The notes under the pieces: generated by a model
The model's database searches: none
Told to the model about the DNA's origin: nothing
Seen by the model: only the letters and a program-made list of their open reading frames with translations
Position numbers and translations under genes: made by a program
Shown: positions 22,598-32,838 of the stretch, piece after piece
Numbering within the stretch: position 1 is the first letter of the stretch
How the letters are laid out: the number at the start of each line of letters is the position of its first letter
From: Orientia tsutsugamushi
GTDB lineage: Bacteria; Pseudomonadota; Alphaproteobacteria; Rickettsiales; Rickettsiaceae
Assembly: GCF_900327275.1 (NCBI RefSeq)
Contig: NZ_LS398548.1
Coordinates: forward strand, 806,001-870,000
Reading direction: 5' to 3'
Length of the DNA: 64,000 bases

Positions 22598-23116
22598 CTA
22601 ACCTTCATGAAAATTTTTACGAACTGTAACTGATAATTCATTTAATCTTAACTCCCGTCTTTCAGCTATTAGCTTTGGTGTATCTAGCTGCTTTAAAGCA
22701 TTTAACGTTGCTGCAATCATCAAATAAGAATTTGATGATCCAAATGATTTAGCTACAACGTCTTGTATACCTAAAGAATCAAAAATAAATCTCATAGCAC
22801 CTCCAGCTATAATGCCAGTTCCTGCCCGAGCACGACGAAGCATTACCTTTGCAGCTCCACTTTTACCATATACATCATAATGTATAGTTCTACCTTTATA
22901 TAGAGGCACTTCTATCATATATTTCTTAGCATTTTGCAAAGCCTTAAGTCGAGCTTCACCAACTTCTTTAGCTTTACCATGACCATACCCTACCTTACCA
23001 GCCTTATTTCCTAAAACTACACAAGCAGAGAAAGAAAATCTACGCCCACCCTTAACAACTTTAGTTACACGATTGACATTTACTAAATGTTCTACAACAA
23101 TCTCTTCTTTAAACAT
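22598..23116 (-). CDS. rpsE: Ribosomal protein uS5
   Basis: A 172-residue 30S protein involved in decoding fidelity. The double-stranded-RNA-binding-like N domain ([19 protein letters not shown]) and the [13 protein letters not shown] and [15 protein letters not shown] blocks are intact. It lies 20 bp after rplR. The next slot downstream holds the decayed rpmD. Confidence 0.98.
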   Translation of the reverse strand: MFKEEIVVEHLVNVNRVTKVVKGGRRFSFSACVVLGNKAGKVGYGHGKAKEVGEARLKALQNAKKYMIEVPLYKGRTIHYDVYGKSGAAKVMLRRARAGTGIIAGGAMRFIFDSLGIQDVVAKSFGSSNSYLMIAATLNALKQLDTPKLIAERRELRLNELSVTVRKNFHEG

Positions 23117-23136
23117 ATTACTATAAATAATCTTTA

Positions 23137-23511
23137 CTAAAAATTTAATTTTTCTCGAGCTCCATCAGCTAAAGCCTTAATCACGCCATGATACTTATAC
23201 CCACCTCTATCAAAAACTACACTTGTTATTCCTTTATTATTAGCTCTTTCAGCTAATAATTGCCCTACCTTTTTAGCATACTGAATATTACATTTATAAT
23301 ATTTTAACTCAGTAAAAATATCTCTATCTAAAGTACTTGCTGCAGCTATAGTATTAGATTTATTACTACCAATATTCTCTATAACTTGAGCATATATATG
23401 GCGATTAGACTTAAATACAGACAAACGAGGATAACCACCACCAGATAATTTAGCTATCTTTGCTCTAACCCTATTTTTTCGAATAATAAATCTATCTTTA
23501 GAATCACGCAT
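23137..23511 (-). CDS. rplR: Ribosomal protein uL18
   Basis: A 124-residue 5S-rRNA-binding protein of the central protuberance. It shows [16 protein letters not shown] and the C-terminal [27 protein letters not shown] motif in two blocks ([12 protein letters not shown] and [12 protein letters not shown]). It is spaced 13 bp from rplF in the spc order. Confidence 0.98.
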   Translation of the reverse strand: MRDSKDRFIIRKNRVRAKIAKLSGGGYPRLSVFKSNRHIYAQVIENIGSNKSNTIAAASTLDRDIFTELKYYKCNIQYAKKVGQLLAERANNKGITSVVFDRGGYKYHGVIKALADGAREKLNF

Positions 23512-23524
23512 TTAAAACCAATTA

Positions 23525-24058
23525 TTAATTTTTCTTACTTTCTTTCAATTGAACATATTGTCCTTTAATCTTAATACCTTTTTCTTTATAATGTTCAGCT
23601 GGACGTTGCTTAATAATTAATGCTGCGAACTGTCCCAAAGCTTGCTTATCAATACTAAACAAATAAATAACATTAGTTTTAGGTACTGTAACTTGAATAT
23701 TACTAGGAACTTTAATTTTAGTACTATGACTTTTTCCTAAAGCTAAATTCAAATAATCGCCCTTCAATGAAGCAGAATATCCTACTCCATTTATTTCTAA
23801 CTCTTTAGTAAAGCCACTATTAACTCCTTTAACCATATTATTAATAATACTACGTGCTGTACCCCACATAGCTCTAGAATGTTTATCGCCACTCAACGGT
23901 TTTACTATAATTTTATCATTTTCTTTTAATATAGTTATATTACCTAAAAACAACTTTAACAATTTCCCCTTTGGCCCAGATACAGCTATAGATAAATTAT
24001 TAACATCAACTATAACACCTGCAGGCACCATTACCACTAATTTACCAATTCTAGACAT
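23525..24058 (-). CDS. rplF: Ribosomal protein uL6
   Basis: A 177-residue protein at the base of the L7/L12 stalk, made of two similar alpha/beta domains. MSRIGKLVVMVPAGV opens it, and the C-terminal KQRPAEHYKEKGIKIKG block (about 153-169) is diagnostic. Full length, spc operon position. Confidence 0.98.
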   Translation of the reverse strand: MSRIGKLVVMVPAGVIVDVNNLSIAVSGPKGKLLKLFLGNITILKENDKIIVKPLSGDKHSRAMWGTARSIINNMVKGVNSGFTKELEINGVGYSASLKGDYLNLALGKSHSTKIKVPSNIQVTVPKTNVIYLFSIDKQALGQFAALIIKQRPAEHYKEKGIKIKGQYVQLKESKKN

Positions 24059-24085
24059 TACTATAAACTACATTAAATATAAATA

Positions 24086-24487
24086 TTAAAAAACTTTACA
24101 AATCACTTCTCCACCTACACCTAATTTACGAGCTTCTCTATCAGACATTATACCTTTAGAAGTGGAAATAATATAAATTCCCATATTATTATAATACGGT
24201 CTTAATTTTTTAATAGACAAATACACCCTTTTACCAGGAGTGGAAACTCTATTTATTTCTTTTATATTAGACTCACCTTTTGGTGAATACTTTAACTTAA
24301 TGTTAATTTCTTTGACTCCATTTCTCACTTCATGAACAAGAAACGAATGTATAAACCCTTCTTTAACTAAAACATCCAAAATAGCTTCTTTTCTTCTTGA
24401 AGATGGCGCATTAACATACATTAATCTACTTCTTTGCGCATTACGAATCCGCGTTAGCATATCAGCTAATGTATCACTCATTGACAT
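24086..24487 (-). CDS. rpsH: Ribosomal protein uS8
   Basis: A 133-residue 30S assembly protein binding helix 21 of 16S rRNA; in E. coli it also represses the spc operon. Conserved blocks are [14 protein letters not shown], the [12 protein letters not shown] region and the C-terminal [21 protein letters not shown], seen here in order. Confidence 0.98.
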   Translation of the reverse strand: MSMSDTLADMLTRIRNAQRSRLMYVNAPSSRRKEAILDVLVKEGFIHSFLVHEVRNGVKEINIKLKYSPKGESNIKEINRVSTPGKRVYLSIKKLRPYYNNMGIYIISTSKGIMSDREARKLGVGGEVICKVF

Positions 24488-24509
24488 ATTACACTCATTT
24501 CTTTATTTA

Positions 24510-24815
24510 CTACCAGCTTGATTTTCTCAAACCAGGAATTATACCACTACCTGCTAATTCCCGTATAATATTTCTACAAAGCTTAAACTTACGATAATAC
24601 CCCCTTGGCCTGCCTGTTTCAGCACACCTATTTCTAATTCTAGTACTACTAGAATTACGTGGAAGCTTGGATAGTTTTAGCACTAAATTAAACCTCTCTT
24701 CAAGAGACAAATTTTTATCATATATTTTAGACTTTAATGCTTGCCTCTTTAACTTCAATTTATTAAATAATTTACTACGCTTTAAATTTTTTTGTACAGA
24801 GCTAACTTTTGCCAT
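24510..24815 (-). CDS. rpsN: Ribosomal protein uS14 (zinc-free type)
   Basis: A 101-residue 30S head protein. It lacks the four-cysteine zinc motif and has the long C-minus form: [17 protein letters not shown] and [16 protein letters not shown] are diagnostic. It lies between rplE and rpsH. Confidence 0.98.
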   Translation of the reverse strand: MAKVSSVQKNLKRSKLFNKLKLKRQALKSKIYDKNLSLEERFNLVLKLSKLPRNSSSTRIRNRCAETGRPRGYYRKFKLCRNIIRELAGSGIIPGLRKSSW

Positions 24816-24833
24816 ATCTATCCTATATTATGA

Positions 24834-25403
24834 TTAATCGTAAAATGGAATGTCTCGTATCTTCAATAATGTCTTTGCTTTTAATAGACTTTTAGTTGAA
24901 GTATGAATATGAATACCAATACCAATTTCTTTATCAATCACATCTTTCTTCTTCTGTTCATCCTCTATTTCTATAAAAACCCTTATATCTTTTATACCAA
25001 ATGAAAAGTTCCCTTCTTTATCAAAACTTTTTATTGAAAACCCTTTAAAATCTTTTATCCTTGGAAAAACCTCAAGAACCAACCTTCTAATAAAATCCTC
25101 AGCTCTTTTCTTCCTTAAAGTAACCTTACATGCTATTGGCATTCCCTTACGTAGTTTAAATGCTGCAATTGATTTTTTAGCTTTAATCAAGCCTGGCTCT
25201 TGTCCTGTAATCATAGCCATACACTTCTTAACATAATAAATAATTTTAGAATCAACTACTGCATCACCTACACACATAGTAACTACAATCTTCTTAATTC
25301 TAGGAGTTTGATGATTATTACTATAACCAAATTTTTTTTGTAACTCCTGCCTTTCTTTTTCCTTTATCTCTTTAAAAGATAATTCCTCAAAACTTAAAGC
25401 CAT
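24834..25403 (-). CDS. rplE: Ribosomal protein uL5
   Basis: A 189-residue 5S-binding protein of the central protuberance. PRIKKIVVTMCVGDA, the AAFKLRKGMPIACKVTLR block and IRDIPFYD-type C-terminus are present. It lies 24 bp after rplX. Confidence 0.98.
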   Translation of the reverse strand: MALSFEELSFKEIKEKERQELQKKFGYSNNHQTPRIKKIVVTMCVGDAVVDSKIIYYVKKCMAMITGQEPGLIKAKKSIAAFKLRKGMPIACKVTLRKKRAEDFIRRLVLEVFPRIKDFKGFSIKSFDKEGNFSFGIKDIRVFIEIEDEQKKKDVIDKEIGIGIHIHTSTKSLLKAKTLLKIRDIPFYD

Positions 25404-25427
25404 TATTTTCCCTTATTTTCCTTCTTA

Positions 25428-25745
25428 TTACAAAATTTCCCCAGAACGCTTAGAAATTCTAACTTTCCTTTTACCATCTAACTTTGTATAAGTAATTTTA
25501 GTTATAAGATTGGAAGAAGAATCAACATAAGCAACATTTGAAATGTGTATCGGCAATTCTTTACTAATAATACCTCCACTAACACCATTTTTATTAGCCT
25601 TAACATGTTTCTGAGCTAAATTAATACCTTTAACAATTACTTTTGATAAATTTGCCAGCACCTTAATCACTATCCCCCTTTTCCCTTTATCTTTACCAGT
25701 AATAACTTGTACTTGGTCTCCTGTTTTGATTCTAATTTTTAGCAT
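25428..25745 (-). CDS. rplX: Ribosomal protein uL24
   Basis: An assembly initiator of the 50S subunit with an N-terminal KOW motif ([21 protein letters not shown] in two pieces, [13 protein letters not shown] and KRGIVIKV). The ATG at 25745 is preferred: AGGA lies nine bases upstream, and it gives the expected 105 residues. The frame can be extended seven codons to a TTG inside rplN, but that start has no family support. Confidence 0.96.
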
Positions 25746-25746
25746 A

Positions 25747-26115
25747 TTACAATACTTCCTCAGCAAGAGATACTATTTTTGAAAATTTTTTCACCCTTAA
25801 TTCTCTAGGCACAGATCCAAAAATCCTAGTACCAAAAGGCTCACCTTGCTTATTCAACAATACAACATCATTGCTATCAAACTTAATATTACTACCATCA
25901 TGGCGAGTAACACCACATTTAGTCCTAATAATTAATGCTTTACATACTTCCCCCTTTTTTACTTTACCTTTAGGTATTGATGATTTGATAGAAACGACTA
26001 TTACATCCCCTAAATGAGCTATCATATGATGCGTACCACCTAATACTTTTATACACATAACCTCCTTTGCTCCAGAATTATCAGCAACATTTAAGATAGT
26101 TTGCATTTGTATCAT
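25747..26115 (-). CDS. rplN: Ribosomal protein uL14
   Basis: A 122-residue interface protein of the 50S subunit. [22 protein letters not shown] opens it (two blocks: [16 protein letters not shown] and [11 protein letters not shown]), and [13 protein letters not shown] closes it. The rplX start follows its stop immediately (TAATATG arrangement), indicating coupled translation. Confidence 0.98.
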
Positions 26116-26189
26116 AATTATTAATTTAACTCTGTAATTTATAATAATATCAATATTAACTTATTTAATACCAGCTATCAGCTATCATT

Positions 26190-26429
26190 TCACTGTCCTT
26201 TATCTTCTATAACACGCCAACATTTTGTCTTAGAAATAGGACGACTTTCAATAATTTTTACTTTATCACCTTGATTATACAGGTTATCAGGATCATGTAC
26301 AGCATATTTTTTAGCAATTTTAACAGTTTTATGATACACAGGATGCTTAAATCTACGTTCAACACTCACAATTATGGTCTTATCTGATTTAGCACTTATT
26401 ACCTGCCCCTGTAAAACTCTTCTTGGCAT
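26190..26429 (-). CDS. rpsQ: Ribosomal protein uS17
   Basis: A 79-residue OB-fold 30S protein. [19 protein letters not shown] and the [17 protein letters not shown] block are typical. It follows rpmC directly, with no gap between the rpmC stop and its start. Confidence 0.97.
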   Translation of the reverse strand: MPRRVLQGQVISAKSDKTIIVSVERRFKHPVYHKTVKIAKKYAVHDPDNLYNQGDKVKIIESRPISKTKCWRVIEDKGQ

Positions 26430-26651
26430 TTATTTTTCTTCCTCATTTTTTTTTATTGTTCTTTGCAAAATTTCTGTGCTAATTTGAGCTATTTTTTTCT
26501 TTAAACAACCAAAATTTTTAACAGAATTAACTACATCAACACTATTTTGAAATCTATCATTAAATAATTTTTTTTTATATCTTAATAATAAATCACGTAA
26601 ACCTTGCAATTCAATATTACATAAATCGCTATATTTTTTAAACTCATTCAT
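26430..26651 (-). CDS. rpmC: Ribosomal protein uL29
   Basis: A 73-residue two-helix protein at the tunnel exit. The sequence is diverged, but [21 protein letters not shown] and the [10 protein letters not shown]-type end plus position between rplP and rpsQ identify it. Its start overlaps the end of rplP by 8 bp. Confidence 0.93.
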   Translation of the reverse strand: MNEFKKYSDLCNIELQGLRDLLLRYKKKLFNDRFQNSVDVVNSVKNFGCLKKKIAQISTEILQRTIKKNEEEK

Positions 26652-27054
26652 AACGCTTTACTATTTTAGTTCGCACTGGCAATTTAGCACCAGCTAATTC
26701 TAACGCTTTAATTGCTATACCTTCACTTACTCCATCAAGCTCAAATAATATCCTGCCAACAGCTACCCTAGCAGCAAAAAATTCTGTAGCCCCCTTACCC
26801 TTCCCCATTCTAACTTCAGTAGGTTTTTTAGAAACTGGTATACTAGGAAAAATATTAATCCAAAATTTTCCTTGCCTCTTCATACACCTCACTGCAGCCC
26901 TCCTAGCAGCTTCTATTTGTCTACTCGTAATCCTACAACTATCAAGAGACTTCAATCCAAATTCTCCAAAAGCTATCATAGTACCAGCTTTAGCTTTAGA
27001 AGCTACCCTACCTTTCTGAGCTTTGCGATATTTTTGCTTTTTAGGACTTAGCAT
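26644..27054 (-). CDS. rplP: Ribosomal protein uL16
   Basis: A 136-residue protein near the A site. [16 protein letters not shown], the [18 protein letters not shown] block and [16 protein letters not shown] are diagnostic. It overlaps rpmC by 8 bp, consistent with coupled translation. Confidence 0.98.
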   Translation of the reverse strand: MLSPKKQKYRKAQKGRVASKAKAGTMIAFGEFGLKSLDSCRITSRQIEAARRAAVRCMKRQGKFWINIFPSIPVSKKPTEVRMGKGKGATEFFAARVAVGRILFELDGVSEGIAIKALELAGAKLPVRTKIVKRYE

Positions 27055-27082
27055 AACTACAATTTTATTAAACTATTTGATT

Positions 27083-27742
27083 TTATTTAACTTCATTAAT
27101 TCTAGACTGATTAACATCACATCTATAAACCCAAACCTTAACCCCTATCACTCCATAAGTAGTTATAGCTTCTGCAAAAGCATATCTAATGTCTGCTCTG
27201 ATCGTTTGCAACGGCACTCTACCCTCTTTATAAGATTCTGATCTAGCGATTTCAACTCCACCTAAACGTCCTGAACATATAATTTTTATACCTTTAGCCC
27301 CCTGTTTCATAGAAGCATGTATTGCCTTCTTCATAACCTTTTTAAAAGACTGCCTTCTTTCTAATTGCTGAGCAATTGTTTGTGCAATAAAAGCTTCTTC
27401 TAGTTCAGGCTTTTTAACTTCACGTATATTAATAGACACATCAGCAGAAGTAATTTTTGCTATATTTTGCTTTAATTTTTCAATATCACTCCCACTTTTA
27501 CCTATAATTACTCCAATTTTTTTGGCATATATATTAACAACTATATTTTTACTTGATGGCCATTCAATTAATATCTTAGTAATTTGCGCAAAACTATATT
27601 CAGTATTAATTATTTTTCTAATCTTTAAAATTTTAAGTAAAAAATCAGAATAATTATTCTTATTAGCATATAAAACAGATTCCCAATTTCTTGGTAAATT
27701 TGGCCCAGTTCTAAATATACAAGGATTTACTTTTTGTCCCAT
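27083..27742 (-). CDS. rpsC: Ribosomal protein uS3
   Basis: A 219-residue protein at the mRNA entry channel. An N-terminal KH domain contains IGVIIGKSGSDIEKLKQNI, and the C-terminal GRLGGVEIARSESYKEGRVP block is followed by the usual GVIGVKVWVYR strand. Normal length. Confidence 0.98.
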   Translation of the reverse strand: MGQKVNPCIFRTGPNLPRNWESVLYANKNNYSDFLLKILKIRKIINTEYSFAQITKILIEWPSSKNIVVNIYAKKIGVIIGKSGSDIEKLKQNIAKITSADVSINIREVKKPELEEAFIAQTIAQQLERRQSFKKVMKKAIHASMKQGAKGIKIICSGRLGGVEIARSESYKEGRVPLQTIRADIRYAFAEAITTYGVIGVKVWVYRCDVNQSRINEVK

Positions 27743-27757
27743 TATTAATAATATCTC

Positions 27758-28108
27758 TTATTTTATTTCACTAACAGTAATATATAAGTTACTAAAAAAC
27801 TTTTTTATTCTAAACGCTTTCCCTCTAGCTCTTGGAACTAATCTTTTCATTACACTTCCTTTGCCAACAATTGCTTTTAAAACTACTAAATTATCAATAT
27901 CCAACCCATCATTATTTTCAGCATTTGCAATAGCAGATTGCAAACATTTTTTTACATCTACAGCTGCTCTTTTTTTTGAAAATTTTAATTGCATAATCGC
28001 ATCAGAAACCTTTAAATTTCTAATTAATCCCGTAATTAAATTTAGTTTTCTTGGACTAATTTTAATCATTCTCAAAGTTGCCTTAGCAGACTTTTTTGCT
28101 TCAAACAT
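27758..28108 (-). CDS. rplV: Ribosomal protein uL22
   Basis: A 116-residue 50S protein whose beta hairpin lines the exit tunnel. Blocks include [18 protein letters not shown] and [19 protein letters not shown]. One base separates it from rpsS. Confidence 0.98.
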
Positions 28109-28109
28109 A

Positions 28110-28388
28110 CTATTTTCTCTTCACTTTTCTATCAGCTGCATGCCCATAAAAAGTTCTAGTAGGAGCAAATTCACCTAACTTTCTACCTACCATCTCCTCA
28201 GTAATAACTACAGGAATAAATTTATTACCATTATGAACAGCAAAAACAAATCTAACAAAAAGAGGAATTATAGCAGACTCCCTTGACCATGTTTTAATTA
28301 CACTACTTTTACCAGATTCTATTAATTTATTAACCTTTTTAATTAAACTTTCCCTAACAAAAGGGCCTTTCCATATAGAACGAGCCAT
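28110..28388 (-). CDS. rpsS: Ribosomal protein uS19
   Basis: A 92-residue 30S head protein. [19 protein letters not shown] and [13 protein letters not shown] are diagnostic, and the C-terminal [18 protein letters not shown] is intact. Confidence 0.98.
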
Positions 28389-28411
28389 ATAATTTACCTA
28401 AATATAATATA

Positions 28412-29233
28412 TTAATTTCTACGTTTAACAATAAACCTAGAAGTAAATTTATTCTTTCTAGTTTTCTTACCTTTCGTTTTTTTCCCCCATGGAGTAACTG
28501 GATGACGCCCACCAGATGTTTTACCTTCACCACCACCATGAGGATGATCCACAGGATTCATTGCAACTCCACGAACTACTGGCCTCCTACCTAACCATCT
28601 AACCCTTCCAGCTTTACCATATGATATATTTTTATGATCTATATTTGAAACACTACCTACGGTAGCTCTACTTGCTAATGATATCCTCCTTACTTCGCCG
28701 GACCTAAGTTTAATCTGAGCATACCCAGAATCTTTATTTAATAACACTGCATATGTTCCAGCAGAACGGGCAATTTGCCCACCCTTGCCTGGTTTAATTT
28801 CAATATTATGTATAATAGTCCCCACTGGTATTACTTCTAAAGGCAAGCAATTACCTACATTAATCTCAGCTTTATCACTAGATATTATTTTATCTCCTAC
28901 ATTTAAATTTCTCGGGGATAAAATATAAGAAAACTTACCATCATCATACTTTATCAAAGCAATAAAAGCTGTTCTATTAGGATCATATTCTATACGCTCT
29001 ACCGTGGCATATATATCAAATACCCTACGCTTAAAATCTATCATTCTATATAATTGCTTATGCCCTTTTCCACGATGCCAGATAGTAATTCTACCTAAAT
29101 TATTTCTTCCACCAGTTTTAGTAATTCCTTTAGCTAACTTTTTTAAAGGCCTTCCTTTCCATAACTCAGACTTATCGACTTGTACTACTTGTCTTAAAGA
29201 TTGAGTTACTGAATTATAAACTTTTAATGCCAT
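28412..29233 (-). CDS. rplB: Ribosomal protein uL2
   Basis: A 273-residue, highly conserved protein needed for subunit joining and peptidyl transfer. [17 protein letters not shown], the [17 protein letters not shown] run (in part) and the essential-His segment [18 protein letters not shown] are all present. It begins one base from rplW. Confidence 0.98.
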   Translation of the reverse strand: MALKVYNSVTQSLRQVVQVDKSELWKGRPLKKLAKGITKTGGRNNLGRITIWHRGKGHKQLYRMIDFKRRVFDIYATVERIEYDPNRTAFIALIKYDDGKFSYILSPRNLNVGDKIISSDKAEINVGNCLPLEVIPVGTIIHNIEIKPGKGGQIARSAGTYAVLLNKDSGYAQIKLRSGEVRRISLASRATVGSVSNIDHKNISYGKAGRVRWLGRRPVVRGVAMNPVDHPHGGGEGKTSGGRHPVTPWGKKTKGKKTRKNKFTSRFIVKRRN

Positions 29234-29530
29234 TTATTTTATTCCTCCAACACCAAGATCAATCACCTGATCTTTTGCTACAGTAACTATAGCTTTTTTT
29301 CTATCACCCTGCTTACCTAAAGTTCCTTTAAAACGCTTAGTTTTTCCTATCATATTGATAATATTAATTTTAATAACATTAACATTAAAAATACCTTCTA
29401 TAGCTTTGCTAATATTATACTTATTAGCATTACGCTGCACCAAAAAAATATATTTTTTACACTCTGAAGCTAAAGTAGACTTTTCAGTAACCACAGGCTT
29501 TACTATTAAGTCATAAAATTTATAATTCAT
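29234..29530 (-). CDS. rplW: Ribosomal protein uL23
   Basis: A 98-residue tunnel-exit protein that docks SRP and trigger factor. It has DLIVKPVVTEKSTLA and NANKYNISKAIEGIFNVNV. It overlaps rplD by 4 bp (ATGA-type coupling). Confidence 0.97.
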   Translation of the reverse strand: MNYKFYDLIVKPVVTEKSTLASECKKYIFLVQRNANKYNISKAIEGIFNVNVIKINIINMIGKTKRFKGTLGKQGDRKKAIVTVAKDQVIDLGVGGIK

Positions 29531-30159
29531 TCTGCTAACCTCATTTCTAAACTTTTAGCTGCACTTAAAGTAACCATTACACAATCATGCTTCATGATAT
29601 CATAAGGATTAGCTCCAATTTGAGCCACAACATTTAAATTAAATAAATTTCTAGAAGCTAAGAAAAAATTTCGATCCACATTCTGATCATCTATACAAAA
29701 AAAACCAGAATAATTAGAATAATTATATTTCTTTAACAAATTTTTTAGAACGGCAGTTTTATTACTTCCTATATTAAAATCATCAACAACTATTAACTTA
29801 TTAACAGATAATTTATAAGATAATGCATATTTTAAAGCTTGTTTACGTATTTTCTTTGGAACATCAAACTCATGACTTCTAACTACAGGACCATGAGATA
29901 TACCACCACCTCTCATTTGAACAGAACGCAAGGAACCTTGCCTAGCATTACCAGTTCCCTTTTGCTTAAAAGGCTTTTTAGTTGTTCCACTTACTCCAGA
30001 AATAGTTTTAGTGCAATGAGTTCCAGACATTCTTTTTGCTAATTGCCAATCTATTACTAATTTTATAATATCAGGCCTATACTTCAAACAAAAAACACTA
30101 GGATTAAGCTCTACTTCTTTTTCTATTTCTTGAAGAAGATTATACACTTTTACTTTCAT
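29527..30159 (-). CDS. rplD: Ribosomal protein uL4
   Basis: A 210-residue 50S protein; in E. coli it also represses the S10 operon. The extended-loop block KKPFKQKGTGNARQGSLRS and GGGISHGPVVRSHEFDVPKK in the middle are diagnostic. S10 operon position. Confidence 0.97.
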   Translation of the reverse strand: MKVKVYNLLQEIEKEVELNPSVFCLKYRPDIIKLVIDWQLAKRMSGTHCTKTISGVSGTTKKPFKQKGTGNARQGSLRSVQMRGGGISHGPVVRSHEFDVPKKIRKQALKYALSYKLSVNKLIVVDDFNIGSNKTAVLKNLLKKYNYSNYSGFFCIDDQNVDRNFFLASRNLFNLNVVAQIGANPYDIMKHDCVMVTLSAAKSLEMRLAE

Positions 30160-30173
30160 TAAATACCTAACAC

Positions 30174-30824
30174 TTACAGCAATAACTTTTTAATTGAATC
30201 AGTAATATAAACTATTGATCCACTTTTTCCAGGAATACTACCCTTTATCACTAACAACCTTTTCTCTAAATCAACAGAATCAACCTTTAAATTTTGTATA
30301 GTAGCAAACTTTACTCCCATATGTCCAGCCATTTTTTTGTTCTTAAATGTTCGCCCTGGATAAGCTCTATTTCCTGTAGACCCATGCGATCTATGAGAAA
30401 TAGACACACCATGCGAAGCTTCAAGCCCTCGAAATCCATGCCTTTTCATCGCTCCAGCGAACCCTTTACCTATTGTTATACCTCTTACATCAACATATTG
30501 CCCAACCCTAAAATACGAGGCATCCAAAATACTAGCAATTTCTAACATTCTATCTTCAGCAACTTTAAATTCTTTAATTACAGCCTTAGGCTCGATTTTC
30601 GCTCTAGAAAATATAGAACGCATAGGTTTCTTTACCTTAAATGGAGAAATATTTTTATATCCTAAAATCACAGCATTATATCCATCTTTACTAACCAATT
30701 TATGCCATAAAACTTGACATACATCAACCTTCAATAATGTTATTGCAACTTTTCGGCCATTTTCATCAAACTTACTACTCATGCCTAATTTTTCAGCTAT
30801 CAATCCACTTCTTGCATTTTTCAT
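30174..30824 (-). CDS. rplC: Ribosomal protein uL3
   Basis: A 50S assembly-initiator protein. With the ATG at 30824 it has 216 residues and begins MKNARSGLIAEKLGMSS, as in the family; an in-frame GTG at 30863 lies inside rpsJ and is unlikely. The GMKRHGFRGLEASHGVSISH and RTFKNKKMAGHMG blocks form the extended loop near the peptidyl transferase centre. Confidence 0.96.
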   Translation of the reverse strand: MKNARSGLIAEKLGMSSKFDENGRKVAITLLKVDVCQVLWHKLVSKDGYNAVILGYKNISPFKVKKPMRSIFSRAKIEPKAVIKEFKVAEDRMLEIASILDASYFRVGQYVDVRGITIGKGFAGAMKRHGFRGLEASHGVSISHRSHGSTGNRAYPGRTFKNKKMAGHMGVKFATIQNLKVDSVDLEKRLLVIKGSIPGKSGSIVYITDSIKKLLL

Positions 30825-30840
30825 TTTAAATTCACACGCA

Positions 30841-31146
30841 CTAATTAATTTGCACATCCACACCTGGAGCTAAGGTCATTTTCATTAAAGCCTCAATAGT
30901 TTGAGGAGTAGAACTAGCAATAACAATCAAACGCTTATGTGTTCTGATTTCAAACTGCTCTCTGGACTTTTTATAAATATGCGGAGATTTATTAAATGTA
31001 AAATATTGAATTCGCCTAGGCAAAGGAACAGCCCCCTTAACTTTAGCTCCAGCGCTTTTTGCTAAACGCACAATTTCAAATGTAGTACGATCCAATAAAG
31101 CATGATCAAAAGACTTTAACCGAATCCTAATGTCTTTACTACTCAT
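30841..31146 (-). CDS. rpsJ: Ribosomal protein uS10
   Basis: The first protein of the S10 operon set and also the Nus-factor NusE. ATG at 31146 gives 101 residues starting [15 protein letters not shown]; a GTG three codons upstream is the alternative. [16 protein letters not shown] and [15 protein letters not shown] are typical. Confidence 0.97.
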   Translation of the reverse strand: MSSKDIRIRLKSFDHALLDRTTFEIVRLAKSAGAKVKGAVPLPRRIQYFTFNKSPHIYKKSREQFEIRTHKRLIVIASSTPQTIEALMKMTLAPGVDVQIN

Positions 31147-31190
31147 AACTACCACTTAACATAATAAATTCTATCCACATTTTCTGAACA

Positions 31191-32375
31191 TCACTTTATA
31201 ATTTTAGAGACTTTACCAGCACCAATAGTTTTACCTCCTTCACGAATAGCAAAAGACAACCCTTGATCCATAGCAATAGGCGCTACTAAATTAACACTTA
31301 GTGTAGCATGATCCCCAGGCATCACCATCTCTTTTCCAGATAATAACGCTATCTCACCAGTAACATCTGTTGTTCTACAATAAAACTGAGGCCTATAATT
31401 TTGAAAAAACGGAGTATGCCTACCACCTTCCTCTTTTGTTAAAACATAAACCTCAGCTTCAAAACTGCAATGCGGAGTAATAGTACCAGGCTTAGCTAAA
31501 ACCTGCCCTCTTTCTACATCCTCACGCTTTATTCCACGTAATAATATACCTACATTATCTCCAGCCTGACCTTGCTCTAACTCTTTCTTAAACATCTCAA
31601 CACCAGTACATATTGTCTTCTGAGTACTACGTAATCCAACTATTTCTACTTCATCACCAACTTTAATAACCCCTCTCTCAATTCTTCCTGTAACTACTGT
31701 ACCGCGACCTAATATTGAGAACACATCCTCTATCGGCATTAAAAACGGCTGATCTAAAACTCTAGTAGGCTGTGGTATATAATCATCTATGGCATCCATT
31801 AATTCTAATATACCTTTCTTAGCATCAGAATCACCATTTATCGCCTTTAAAGCTGAACATCTAATTATAGGAACAGTATCACCTGGAAAATCATATTTCG
31901 TCAACAATTCCCTTACTTCCATCTCAATTAATTCCAATAATTCAGGATCAGCTTGATCTATCTTATTTATACAAACTATAATACTTGGCACTCCAACTTG
32001 CTTTGCCAATAACACATGCTCTCTCGTTTGAGGCATAACACCATCAACACCAGACACAACTAATATTAAGCCATCAGTTTGAGATGCTCCAGTAATCATA
32101 TTTTTAATATAATCAACATGCCCAGGACAATCTACAAGCGCATAATGTCTCTTCTTACTTATAAACTCCACATGAGCAGTCTGTATTGTAATCCCTCTAG
32201 CTTTTTCTTCTGGTGCGGAGTCAATTTCATCATAATTCTTCACTTTTACAGCACCATCACTTAACTCTGACGATACTATAGTTATTGCTGTTGCTAATGA
32301 TGTTTTTCCATGATCAACATGCCCTATTGTCCCTATATTACAATGCGGCTTATCTCTATTAAATGCTACTGCCAT
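31191..32375 (-). CDS. tuf: Elongation factor Tu
   Basis: EF-Tu delivers aminoacyl-tRNA to the ribosome. The 394-residue protein has the G1 loop GHVDHGKTS (18-26), DCPGH, NKID and SAL guanine motifs, then beta-barrel domains II and III ending [10 protein letters not shown]. It lies downstream of tRNA-Tyr and tRNA-Gly, the same kind of tRNA-tuf linkage as E. coli tufB, and heads the ribosomal protein superoperon. Only one tuf copy is in the window. Confidence 0.99.
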   Translation of the reverse strand: MAVAFNRDKPHCNIGTIGHVDHGKTSLATAITIVSSELSDGAVKVKNYDEIDSAPEEKARGITIQTAHVEFISKKRHYALVDCPGHVDYIKNMITGASQTDGLILVVSGVDGVMPQTREHVLLAKQVGVPSIIVCINKIDQADPELLELIEMEVRELLTKYDFPGDTVPIIRCSALKAINGDSDAKKGILELMDAIDDYIPQPTRVLDQPFLMPIEDVFSILGRGTVVTGRIERGVIKVGDEVEIVGLRSTQKTICTGVEMFKKELEQGQAGDNVGILLRGIKREDVERGQVLAKPGTITPHCSFEAEVYVLTKEEGGRHTPFFQNYRPQFYCRTTDVTGEIALLSGKEMVMPGDHATLSVNLVAPIAMDQGLSFAIREGGKTIGAGKVSKIIK

Positions 32376-32469
32376 AATCTTTAAATAATAACCTTCTTTT
32401 AACCTACAATAAAATATATTTCTATAAACACAACTAGTGGTATATTACAAATAACCAACTAACAAGCCT

Positions 32470-32543
32470 TGGAGCGGATGATGGGAATCGAACCCACGTA
32501 ACCAGCTTGGAAGGCTGAGGCTCTACCATTGAGCTACACCCGC
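32470..32543 (-). tRNA. tRNA-Gly (anticodon UCC)
   Basis: The minus strand starts GCGGGTGTAGCTCAATGG. The acceptor stem GCGGGTG pairs with CATCCGC, the anticodon loop reads CTTCCAA (UCC), the T loop is GGTTCGATTCC, and CCA is encoded. It lies between tRNA-Tyr and tuf, probably co-transcribed. Confidence 0.96.
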
Positions 32544-32561
32544 AACTCTTAAGCATAACTA

Positions 32562-32647
32562 TGGTGGAGGGAGTAGGATTCGAACCTACGTACGCTTGCG
32601 CGGGCAGATTTACAGTCTGCTGCCATTAACCTCTCGACCATCCCTCC
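32562..32647 (-). tRNA. tRNA-Tyr (anticodon GUA)
   Basis: An 86-nt class II tRNA with a long variable arm. The minus strand begins GGAGGGATGGTCGAGAGG; the anticodon loop is CTGTAAA (GUA), the T loop GGTTCGAATCC, and CCA is encoded. It is the first element of the tuf transcript. Confidence 0.96.
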
Positions 32648-32676
32648 TAAAACACTTTAGATTTATTAGCTAGGGT

Positions 32677-32706
32677 ATCTTAAAAATAAACAAATCATAC
32701 TAGCAA
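32677..32706 (-). promoter_or_regulatory. Candidate promoter for tRNA-Tyr/tRNA-Gly/tuf
   Basis: On the minus strand, -35 TTGCTA (32701-32706) and -10 TAAGAT (32677-32682) are spaced by 18 bp, about 30 bp before the tRNA-Tyr 5' end. This is the only reasonable sigma70 site in the gap and could drive the ribosomal superoperon. Prediction only. Confidence 0.4.
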
Positions 32707-32838
32707 AGCTTAATACACAATTTTGCTTAACTAAAAACATGATTTAGTACTTTCTATAATAATTACTTGATTCTGTCAAGTGATTATTTAATAATCGTCA
32801 ATTATTACAAAATATTTATTTTGTCCAATAAATTTATT